Below, in pieces: positions 1 through 5,176 of a stretch of DNA of 8,693 bases. Source of the DNA: Chlamydiota bacterium (GTDB taxonomy: Bacteria; Chlamydiota; Chlamydiia; Chlamydiales; SM23-39); NCBI GenBank assembly GCA_027459365.1, contig DAIDIM010000202.1, forward strand, positions 1 to 8,693. The letters run 5' to 3'. Below the pieces are notes generated by a model. That model did no database searches. It worked only from the letters and a program-made list of their open reading frames with translations, and was not told the DNA's origin. Each line of letters begins with the position of its first letter. Position 1 is the stretch's first letter. Made by a program: the position numbers and the translations under genes.

Positions 1-142
1 GCATCTCCGGTGAGAGCGTCCGCGCTTTTATTATTTTTTTACTCGTCAATAGGGACGTTGCTGCTATTAACTCGCAAAAAAATAATAAAATCATCGGACG
101 CCTCCCTCGGATCTGCCTTTCAAAAAATGTACAAAGTCGAGA
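1..142 (-). repeat. Palindromic element B, copy 1 (runs off left edge)
   Basis: This stretch matches 3099-3240 without gaps, with 18 mismatches in 142 positions (about 87% identity), and the match stops abruptly at 142/3240. It folds on itself: TTTTATTATTTTTTT at 26-40 pairs perfectly with 76-90, GCGTCCG at 16-22 pairs with 95-101, and AATAG at 48-52 pairs with CTATT at 64-68 around an 11-base loop (53-63). By analogy with copy 2 the left arm should continue about 20-25 bases beyond the window. There is no transposase, so it is a non-autonomous dispersed palindrome. The existence of the repeat is certain; its class is inferred. Confidence 0.85.
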
Positions 143-151
143 TTGAGCCAT
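1..151 (-). CDS. 5' end of an unidentified gene reading through element B (partial)
   Basis: A leftward reading frame opens with ATG at 151-149, preceded by AGGAG four bases upstream, and stays open for 50 codons to the window edge. The first three codons (M-A-Q) are unique; from codon 4 the frame lies wholly inside palindromic element B, giving S-R-L, then R-Q-I-R, M-I-L-L-F-F and L-L-T-S-K-K. The same frame is used by the copy at the start of lptD. The host gene's own body lies left of the window, so its product is unknown. The frame is too short to prove coding, and the opposite strand is also open here (ending at TAA 151-153), so the palindrome alone could produce it. The ribosome site is the main support. 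Confidence 0.4.
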   Translation of the reverse strand, partial: MAQSRLCTFFERQIRGRRPMILLFFCELIAATSLLTSKKIIKARTLSPEM

Positions 152-193
152 AACTCTCCTAAAAATGTTAGATGAATTCACTATTCGTATAGT

Positions 194-218
194 TTCTATA
201 ATTATCGCAATTATAGAA
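194..218. promoter_or_regulatory. 10-bp perfect AT-rich dyad between two leftward genes
   Basis: TTCTATAATT (194-203) and AATTATAGAA (209-218) are perfect inverted copies around a 5-base loop. On the leftward strand no T-run follows, so it is a poor intrinsic terminator. It overlaps a possible leftward promoter (TTGGTT, 16-base spacer, TATAGA) for the gene starting at 151, so an operator-like role is possible. The dyad is seen; the function is inferred. Confidence 0.4.
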
Positions 219-229
219 CCAAAAATATT

Positions 230-727
230 TCAAATAGGAACATATCTAAATCTAGAAGGTTGTTGGGAAACAAAGTTACTCGGAGCATCAACAGGGATAT
301 ATCTGGGAGCAGATTGCTGAGCTGCCTGGGAACTTCTAGAATGATTACTAGGAGCATCAACAGGGATATATCTGGGAGCAGATTGCTGGGCTGCCTGGGA
401 ATTTGCAGCATTAGCAGACTGTTCCGCATTTGGATTCCCTCCAATCTGCTGAGCTGCTCCAAGTGGATACTTTGCTTCCGGAGATACTAAAAAATCTCCA
501 TTCAATCCTCTATGTACAATAGTATTATTGAACTTTCTTTCTGGACCTGACTTTGCAATGCCCAATTTAGAGCAAACTACTTCCTGGATTCTGCGATCAA
601 TAACTACCTGCTGTACTAAACTTGTTGCTTCATTTCGTTGCTTTAATAATTTTGGACATACCTGTTGCGCCGCTTTTAGCTGTGCAGGGCTCAGACGAGA
701 CATGTCACGTGGAATGGGTTGTGTCAT
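230..727 (-). CDS. Hypothetical protein with C-terminal 23-residue tandem repeats
   Basis: This 165-residue protein is not a family I recognise. It has no signal peptide or membrane segment. Residues 1-60 are charged and probably helical (R-L-S-P-A-Q-L-K, then Q-Q-V-V-I-D-R-R). From about residue 88 it becomes low-complexity, rich in Q, A, S, P and N. SQAAQQSAPRYIPVDAPSN occurs twice (residues 110-128 and 133-151), and the tail QQPSRFRYVPI (155-165) looks like a third, decayed unit. The ATG at 727 is chosen because AAGGA lies 8 bases upstream; a TTG 12 codons further upstream (763) is also in frame but has no better site. A TTGACA-type promoter lies just upstream. A repeat-bearing soluble protein next to insertion-like elements would fit a lineage-specific accessory gene or secreted effector, but nothing here proves that. 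Confidence 0.7.
   Translation of the reverse strand: MTQPIPRDMSRLSPAQLKAAQQVCPKLLKQRNEATSLVQQVVIDRRIQEVVCSKLGIAKSGPERKFNNTIVHRGLNGDFLVSPEAKYPLGAAQQIGGNPNAEQSANAANSQAAQQSAPRYIPVDAPSNHSRSSQAAQQSAPRYIPVDAPSNFVSQQPSRFRYVPI
276..404 (-). repeat. Tandem repeat inside a coding region (two 60-bp units, period 69 bp)
   Basis: Positions 276-335 and 345-404 are identical except at three positions (281/350, 320/389, 333/402). The period of 69 bp is 23 codons, so the reading frame is kept and the repeat shows in the protein. Near-identity at nucleotide level, including third codon positions, points to recent duplication. Confidence 0.95.
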
Positions 728-751
728 ATAGTTTTCCTTATAAAGGAGATC

Positions 752-780
752 AGAGTAGCCCAAAAGTGAGCTTCTGTCAA
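752..780 (-). promoter_or_regulatory. Putative sigma-66/70-type promoter for the 165-residue protein
   Basis: Reading leftward, a perfect TTGACA (780-775) is followed after 17 bases by TACTCT (757-752). The -10 box matches consensus at only three positions, but the -35 box and spacing are ideal. It would start transcription about 18 bases before the ATG at 727. A 5-bp hairpin (TCCTT at 747-743 with AAGGA at 739-735 on the leftward strand) would cover the ribosome site in the message. Confidence 0.45.
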
Positions 781-794
781 AACTTTTCCTAATA

Positions 795-965
795 GAGCCA
801 TTCTCGATGTGCCTCTTCGACGATATTCGGAAATCTTTTCGACGATTTTACCGCCATTTTTCGCAAAGCCATATAACTTAGTAAGATATCAGCTTTGCGA
901 AAACGGGGTATACTCGTTCGAAAATATCCCAAATCTCCTCCAAGAATTCACACCGAGAATGGCTC
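795..965. mobile_element. Palindromic element A: 171-bp MITE-like element with TAATA target duplication
   Basis: The termini are perfect 12-bp inverted repeats, GAGCCATTCTCG (795-806) and CGAGAATGGCTC (954-965). Immediately outside, TAATA occurs directly repeated on both sides (790-794 and 966-970), as expected for a target-site duplication. The interior is an imperfect palindrome along its whole length: the two arms of about 85 bases align end to end, with a 12-bp perfect block TTTTCGCAAAGC (858-869) against 892-903 and a centre near 881. It fills most of the gap between lptD and the repeat-protein gene. No transposase is encoded, so any movement would need one from elsewhere. Its sequence differs from element B. 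Confidence 0.75.
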
Positions 966-1008
966 TAATACCAAGAAATTCTGCTCAACTCAGCCTGACT
1001 CCTTTTGA

Positions 1009-3255
1009 TCAAAATTGTTTCCGAACTAGATCGAAGTTGAAGCTAACGCGGTCATCATTGCGGATGTGGCTATAACTTAAGCGCACCTTGAATGCAGAGC
1101 AAATCCAGGTTGAAAGGTCAATTTTGACTTCGGTGTAGGGATTTTCGTTGTCTCGATAAAATCCGTTGATGACCCAAATTTGTGTTTCCCAAAGGGGATT
1201 TAGCCGCACGAAGAGATTGCCGATGAGTGTGATTCGTCGGTCAGAGAGAGGGGAAAGGAGAAGTTGTGTTTCTGTACGGGTCACATCGAGGATGAAACTC
1301 TCGTGATCGGCTTTTCTCCAATCGTATTTGGAGCGATAGCGTGCTTCAAAGGACATGGCTACGTTTTCGCTCATTGTCCATTGAAGACGTGCTTTTGAAA
1401 AGTCGAGGATATGGTGTCTAAAATTCCAAGCATTATGGAAGGAGAAATGGAGAGAGGGGAGGCACCAGTTTAAAAGGAGATAGGCGCGCGGTACAAGTTG
1501 CGGGATCACTGCCTCTTTGAAAAAGGCATTGATGTAAAGATCGGCAGAGAAAGAGGCCTCTTTGCATGGACGAAATTTGGAAAAGAGGAGAGTGCGAAAA
1601 CCGGTTTGGATTTGATTGATTTTGTCTACGCCGTCAGCAATTGTGAAAATGTAATGATCGTCTGGTTCAACAGTTGGACGGGTCAGGACATTATACCATA
1701 GATAGGGCTCGATTACATGTTTATAACGGGAAAAAGTTCTTTCGGCTCTTGCAAATAGATCAAAACCGTACTGGAGTACACCCAAACCTTTGGGCTTACC
1801 AGAATAGCTATTTGTATAAAGGATTCCTTGAGCGCCAATATGGGGGGTTAAAGTAAAAGGTCCCATCGGAATCGGGCGCTGCATTTTTTCTCTGAATTCT
1901 ATCCTGCCACTACGATAATCTTTTAAAGTGATGACAAGATCATCAGAATAGGCAAAGTCGACGTATGCCGCTTTCATGGAAAGAAAATTGATGATCCCAG
2001 TATTCCCAATCAGATGAGGATGAAGATTCCCATAAAGAGCAGGTAAATCTTGTTTGATCGATTCAAATGAATTCGCGCGAGGCCGCAGGCGAAATGAAGA
2101 GATAAATGCATCATCCTGATGACGAATATAGAGGATTGTTTTTTTTGCAGTGCTCACCTCGAAATCATCGGGTCTGAAGATGGTGGGCATGCGCACATCA
2201 TTGTATTTATCCCAAATGAGTGCGGCAGTTGTTTTTTCATCTTCACTTTTCGATCGATAGGCTCCTTGCAAACGATAGCGGAACATTCTGTCAGGAGCTG
2301 TTTGAAGTCGGTTTGTCCCTGCAAAGCTCCGTGTGACAAAAGTGGTCCTTTTGTGTTCGGGCCGGTATTCGGTTTCCAAAGCTCCTCCCCAACCGGTACT
2401 CCAACGATATTCTAGACGTCCGAAAGCAGCGAAATCGAGCTTTGAAAACAATTTATAACGAAAGGCAATTCTTGGCCCTTGTCCTTTATCCCAATCAACG
2501 GTCCAACGATAAGGGGATTCTCGACGGATAAGGGATTCGCGAAATCTTTTTAAGCTGAGTTTAAAGGAGGGAAACCAGAAAAAAGGTGTTTGGAAAGAAC
2601 GGGCGCGCAATTGTTTTGCTTCAAAAAATTCCCCTCTGATGACATTCACTTGGTTAGCATAGAAATCCCAAGTACTCTCTTTATTTTCACATGTTGTTAG
2701 CGTCACATCGCAAATTTTGTAACTTCCATCGGGGAGAAGTTGGATCTCATCGCCTGCAATAAACAACATTGCAGCAGATGTTTTCCCTTGAAAAATCGTT
2801 CCCGTTTTCGTTGCAAAATCGTACTCGAGCCGACTCCCAACGTATACCTTATCTTTGTACTGGATTAAGAGGTCAAATTCGGCTGTGATTCTTTGCAAAT
2901 GATCATTCTGTTCATACTGAATATGTCTTGCTTGAATCCGAATATCTTCTCCTTGTATGACACCTCCTTCATCTGTACGGAGTACACCATTGCAATAGAT
3001 AGGATTGCGCAAATCAATCACGATCTCTTCTGCTTTTAGTACAAAGCATCCAAAGATGAAAAGAATGGACAGTCCTCGACTTAAGTAATTTTTTGCTGGC
3101 ATCTCAGGCCAGAGCTTCCGCGCTTTTATTGTTTTTTTACTCGTCAATAGGGTCGTTGCTGCTATTGACTTGCAAAAAAATAATAAAATCATCGAGCGCC
3201 TCAATCGGATCTGCCTAGCAAAAAATGAGATAAGTCGAGAGGGTCGTTTTTTCAT
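1009..3255 (-). CDS. lptD: LptD/OstA-like LPS-assembly outer-membrane protein
   Basis: LptD forms the outer-membrane barrel that inserts lipopolysaccharide at the cell surface. From the ATG at 3255 the protein has 748 residues, close to the usual LptD size. Mature sequence begins after a signal peptide (hydrophobic core LSILFIFGCFVLKA, residues 62-75). Residues about 78-180 form an OstA-like beta domain (repeated D-I-R-I-Q-A-R and A-E-F type strands). Next comes the family-typical stretch with C182, C189 and W-D-F-Y-A (196-200), then P-F-F-W-F-P (224-229). The rest is rich in alternating aromatic strands and ends in phenylalanine, as outer-membrane barrels do. Residues 6-60 derive from palindromic element B. 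ATG 3255 lies 23 bases below a perfect TATAAT but lacks a Shine-Dalgarno site; ATG 3102, inside the element, would give 697 residues with a normal signal peptide, so the start is unsettled. Confidence 0.75.
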   Translation of the reverse strand: MKKRPSRLISFFARQIRLRRSMILLFFCKSIAATTLLTSKKTIKARKLWPEMPAKNYLSRGLSILFIFGCFVLKAEEIVIDLRNPIYCNGVLRTDEGGVIQGEDIRIQARHIQYEQNDHLQRITAEFDLLIQYKDKVYVGSRLEYDFATKTGTIFQGKTSAAMLFIAGDEIQLLPDGSYKICDVTLTTCENKESTWDFYANQVNVIRGEFFEAKQLRARSFQTPFFWFPSFKLSLKRFRESLIRRESPYRWTVDWDKGQGPRIAFRYKLFSKLDFAAFGRLEYRWSTGWGGALETEYRPEHKRTTFVTRSFAGTNRLQTAPDRMFRYRLQGAYRSKSEDEKTTAALIWDKYNDVRMPTIFRPDDFEVSTAKKTILYIRHQDDAFISSFRLRPRANSFESIKQDLPALYGNLHPHLIGNTGIINFLSMKAAYVDFAYSDDLVITLKDYRSGRIEFREKMQRPIPMGPFTLTPHIGAQGILYTNSYSGKPKGLGVLQYGFDLFARAERTFSRYKHVIEPYLWYNVLTRPTVEPDDHYIFTIADGVDKINQIQTGFRTLLFSKFRPCKEASFSADLYINAFFKEAVIPQLVPRAYLLLNWCLPSLHFSFHNAWNFRHHILDFSKARLQWTMSENVAMSFEARYRSKYDWRKADHESFILDVTRTETQLLLSPLSDRRITLIGNLFVRLNPLWETQIWVINGFYRDNENPYTEVKIDLSTWICSAFKVRLSYSHIRNDDRVSFNFDLVRKQF
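3076..3240 (-). repeat. Palindromic element B, copy 2, inserted in frame in the lptD signal-peptide region
   Basis: The outer termini are CTCGACTTA (3075-3083) and TAAGTCGAG (3231-3239), perfect inverted copies. Further in, ATTTTTTGCT (3088-3097) pairs with 3217-3226, the T-rich arm near 3124-3138 pairs with the A-rich arm near 3174-3188 (one G-T), and GTCAATAG (3143-3150) pairs with CTATTGAC (3162-3169) around an 11-base loop. The span 3076-3240 is exactly 55 codons and has no stop in the lptD frame. Removing it joins MKKRP to GLSILFIFGCFVLKA, a textbook signal peptide. Copy 1 lies at 1-142. No clear target duplication is visible. Confidence 0.85.
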
Positions 3256-3277
3256 GGATGTGCATGTTAACAGAATG

Positions 3278-3306
3278 ATTATACGTAGACAAGTGGGTTA
3301 GAATAA
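3278..3306 (-). promoter_or_regulatory. Putative lptD promoter
   Basis: Leftward, a perfect TATAAT (3283-3278) lies 17 bases after TTATTC (3306-3301), a weak -35 box. Transcription would begin near 3271, only about 16 bases before the ATG at 3255, which favours that start. It interlocks with the rightward promoter of the next gene. Confidence 0.45.
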
Positions 3307-3314
3307 TGTATTAT
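3286..3314 (+). promoter_or_regulatory. Putative promoter of the DUF378-type gene
   Basis: TAGACA (3286-3291) and TATTAT (3309-3314) each match the consensus at five of six positions and are separated by exactly 17 bases. Transcription would begin near 3321, about 22 bases before the ATG at 3343. Confidence 0.55.
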
Positions 3315-3342
3315 AAGATGAGGATATTCAAAAGGAGTTTCT

Positions 3343-3588
3343 ATGAGAGTGTTACGTTTTATTATTTTGCTATTGATGGTCATTGGTGCTTTAAACTGGG
3401 GTCTTTATGGTTTTTTCCAGTATGATTTAGTTGCAGATCTTTTTGGAGATATGTCTCGAACTTCTCGAATCATCTATGATGTGATCGGAATCGCAGGTGT
3501 GCTTGGAATCGTTGGTCTTTTCTGTAGCTGTAGATCATGTAATTGTGGGCCGAACTGCAGTTGCTGCACGAAAAACAAAAGAAAATAA
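3343..3588 (+). CDS. DUF378-type small membrane protein with cysteine-rich tail
   Basis: The 81-residue protein matches the pattern of the DUF378 (YuzA-like) family: a first membrane helix (residues 4-24) with the A-L-N-W-G-L motif (16-21), then F-Q-Y-D-L-V-A-D-L-F-G (25-35), S-R-I-I-Y (41-45) and a second helix (about 43-60). The function of the family is unknown. What is odd is the tail: seven cysteines in fifteen residues (C61, 63, 66, 68, 72, 74, 75), followed by a basic end K-N-K-R-K. The cluster follows a membrane helix directly and could bind metal or be palmitoylated or oxidised; none of this is shown. AAGGAG lies 7 bases before the ATG and a good promoter lies upstream. It is divergent from lptD. 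Confidence 0.85.
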   Translation: MRVLRFIILLLMVIGALNWGLYGFFQYDLVADLFGDMSRTSRIIYDVIGIAGVLGIVGLFCSCRSCNCGPNCSCCTKNKRK

Positions 3589-3633
3589 TGATTTTTTTGT
3601 AAGCCACTTATAATCATTGTTTTTTACTTATAA

Positions 3634-3660
3634 TATTTAATTATTTGAAATAATTAAATA
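3634..3660. promoter_or_regulatory. 13-bp-arm AT palindrome in the 3589-3698 intergenic region
   Basis: The arms 3634-3646 and 3648-3660 are perfect inverted copies around a single G at 3647. A one-base centre suits a DNA dyad (operator or cruciform) more than an RNA hairpin, and no T-run follows. Just upstream, ACTTATAAT occurs twice 20 bases apart (3606-3614 and 3626-3634), each containing a perfect TATAAT. The region is strongly AT-rich. Confidence 0.5.
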
Positions 3661-3673
3661 AATAGTATTAAAT
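3645..3673 (+). promoter_or_regulatory. Candidate promoter for the Yip1-type gene, overlapping the palindrome
   Basis: TTGAAA (3645-3650) and TTAAAT (3668-3673) are 17 bases apart, matching consensus at five and four positions. The -35 box lies in the centre and right arm of the palindrome 3634-3660, which could therefore act as an operator. AT-rich DNA gives many chance matches, so this is tentative. Confidence 0.3.
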
Positions 3674-3698
3674 AAAAATATAAACAGAGAGGCTGATT

Positions 3699-4358
3699 AT
3701 GGCGAGAAAAAGCCCGTGGCTTACAATATGGATCCATCCTCGAAACACGATCCGAAGAATTGTTGCAGAAAATCCGAATAAAAATCTCTGGCTCCTTGCC
3801 ATTGTATACGGTTTTTCATCTTTGCTAGGCACTTTTCAATCTTTTTCTCTCGGTTCCCATTTTAGTGTAGTTGCCATTGTCCTAGCTGCTTTGATTTTTG
3901 CCATCGTTTGGGGTTATATCATATTTTCTATCTGGGGATGGTTAATTACTTGGACAGGGAAAATATTGAAAGGGGCTGGTGATTTCAGAGATATTCGTGC
4001 AAGTTTTGCTTGGTCGAATGTTCCGATGGTTGTCACAGACATTGTTTGGATCGTTACATTGATCACTTTTGGTGCAAAAGTGTTCATTTCGCCCGGTTTT
4101 GATAATCAAATGCTCAATGGCGCCTCTTATGCCATCCTTGTGTTTTCTTTAATTCGTGTGGTGATGTCGATTTGGTCTCTTGTTATCTGTGTATCTGCTT
4201 TGGCCGAAGTGCAACGATTTTCGGTGATTAGAGCGATTGGAAATCTCATTTTAGCCGGAATCCTCATTGCAATTATTGCTGGAATTGTGAGCTATTTAAT
4301 TATGCTATTAATCGGAAATCCATCTCAAAGTACTGCAACATTATTTTTTAATTATTAA
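3699..4358 (+). CDS. Yip1-family-type multispanning inner-membrane protein
   Basis: This 219-residue protein has the build of bacterial Yip1-domain (PF04893-like) proteins: a short N-terminal region with W-L-T-I-W-I-H-P-R-N-T-I-R (residues 7-19), in which a W-x-P-x-x-T-x-R pattern is typical, followed by about five membrane segments (near 30-48, 56-85, 108-130, 142-168 and 178-206). The biochemical role of these proteins in bacteria is not established. AGAGAGG lies about 7 bases before the ATG. The next gene begins 18 bases after its stop and has its own strong ribosome site, so the two are probably co-transcribed. The family call rests on topology and the N-terminal motif only. Confidence 0.7.
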   Translation: MARKSPWLTIWIHPRNTIRRIVAENPNKNLWLLAIVYGFSSLLGTFQSFSLGSHFSVVAIVLAALIFAIVWGYIIFSIWGWLITWTGKILKGAGDFRDIRASFAWSNVPMVVTDIVWIVTLITFGAKVFISPGFDNQMLNGASYAILVFSLIRVVMSIWSLVICVSALAEVQRFSVIRAIGNLILAGILIAIIAGIVSYLIMLLIGNPSQSTATLFFNY

Positions 4359-4376
4359 CAAAATAGGGGGAGCTTC

Positions 4377-4931
4377 ATGAGAAGTCGCACACAAAAAAAA
4401 GTAGGAATCTGGATCTTCGCTCTCACACTTTTCATGGCCCATCTCTTTTTGCGCTCAGCACATGCAGACACCGGATCTACTTGGAAGCAGATTTATGCAA
4501 AAAGTGGTGAATATTCCATCTCTTTTCCCACAACTCCACAAATGATGAGTCAAACACTCGATCTTCAAGAGGGACAAAAGCTTGTTTACGACGTATACTT
4601 GTCTCCATTTGAGTCCAAAGGTGTTTTCCTACTTCTTGTTGCAACCTACCCAGAAGAGCTCATGAAAGGACAAGAAATTGCAGGCGTGGAAGGGTTGATC
4701 CAAGGAATTCTCAATCATAATGCTGAGAATACGCTGATCTATGCAAAGCAGATCCAAATTAGCGGTAAGCAAGCGTTGAACTTTTTAGTACAGAATGGTC
4801 AGAGTTATTTTCGTGGCCAAGCGCTCATGGTGGGAAATAGGCTTTTCTTACTTGCAATGGAAGGGAAGAAAGAATTTTTGGAAGAGAAAGTCTTCGCCGA
4901 ATTCGTCAAATCATTTCACTTAAATCATTGA
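4377..4931 (+). CDS. Exported protein of unknown function
   Basis: The 184-residue product starts with a clear Sec signal peptide: basic R-S-R-T-Q-K-K-V, hydrophobic core IWIFALTLFMAHLFL (11-25) and a cleavage motif A-H-A ending at residue 30. There is no lipobox cysteine, so it is probably soluble in the periplasm or secreted. The mature part of about 154 residues begins with Y-S-I-S-F-P-T-T-P (47-54), the F-P-x-x-P pattern seen near the start of several small exported alpha/beta domains (PsbP- or DUF1795-like), and ends in F-A-E-F-V-K-S-F. I cannot name the family. GGGGAG lies 5 bases before the ATG; it probably shares a transcript with the Yip1-type gene. Its stop overlaps the convergent xseB end by 7 bp. 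Confidence 0.75.
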   Translation: MRSRTQKKVGIWIFALTLFMAHLFLRSAHADTGSTWKQIYAKSGEYSISFPTTPQMMSQTLDLQEGQKLVYDVYLSPFESKGVFLLLVATYPEELMKGQEIAGVEGLIQGILNHNAENTLIYAKQIQISGKQALNFLVQNGQSYFRGQALMVGNRLFLLAMEGKKEFLEEKVFAEFVKSFHLNH

Positions 4932-5176
4932 TACTGAAATGGTTCTGTTTTTGGTTTTTGTCCTTCATCTAGGATAAGTTCATTGTTTCGCCCTTTGATG
5001 AGCCGTTCGATGGTTTTTTCGGCTGCATTGAGAGATTGAGTGCAGCTTCGCATGAGGAGCTCTGCCTCTTCAAAGAGTTTTAGGGACTCCTCGAGAGGAG
5101 TTTTCCCACTATTCATCAGTTCTAGGATTTTTTCGAGTCTTTCGAATGCTTTTTCATAGGAGAGATTTTGTGTCAT
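4925..5176 (-). CDS. xseB: Exodeoxyribonuclease VII small subunit
   Basis: Exonuclease VII degrades single-stranded DNA from both ends into short oligonucleotides; XseB is the small helical subunit that binds many-to-one along the XseA coiled coil. The 83-residue protein shows the family pattern S-Y-E-K-A-F-E-R-L-E-K-I-L (6-18), G-K-T-P-L-E-E-S-L-K-L-F-E-E-A (24-38) and L-N-A-A-E-K-T-I (49-56), predicted as two long helices. The ATG at 5176 is chosen because it matches the family N-terminus and has AGAGG nine bases upstream; the longer frame to 5272 would only run back through xseA. It overlaps the end of xseA by 23 bp, indicating translational coupling. Confidence 0.93.
   Translation of the reverse strand: MTQNLSYEKAFERLEKILELMNSGKTPLEESLKLFEEAELLMRSCTQSLNAAEKTIERLIKGRNNELILDEGQKPKTEPFQYQ

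Noticed and set aside
1..153. Rightward open frame ending at TAA 151-153 (tail of a rightward gene)
   Set aside because: The palindrome makes both strands open; the copy-2 equivalent has a stop (TAG) inside the element, and the leftward strand has a start codon with a ribosome site. Not excluded, but less likely.
276..404. Two long near-identical repeats as a CRISPR fragment
   Set aside because: The units are 60 bp with only a 9-base gap, lie in frame in a protein, and show as a peptide repeat.
858..903. Strong 12-bp hairpin as terminator of lptD
   Set aside because: The arms begin with TTTT and end with AAAA on both strands and no T-run follows, the reverse of an intrinsic terminator. It is the core of element A.
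809..1075. Rightward 88-codon open frame
   Set aside because: It runs through palindromic element A and then antisense to the lptD 3' end; it has no ribosome site and no recognisable domain. Its openness is kept only as a property of the element.
2119..2415. Rightward 98-codon open frame antisense to lptD
   Set aside because: It lies entirely inside the lptD coding sequence, has no ribosome site and no recognisable domain.
1009..3255. lptD frame as a fusion of two genes because of the unusual N-terminus
   Set aside because: The first 60 residues are explained by the inserted palindrome, shown by its second copy at 1-142, not by a second protein domain.
3565..3600. A-rich then T-rich stretch after the DUF378-type gene as a terminator
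   Set aside because: The possible stem is made only of A-T pairs with mismatches and has no G-C core.
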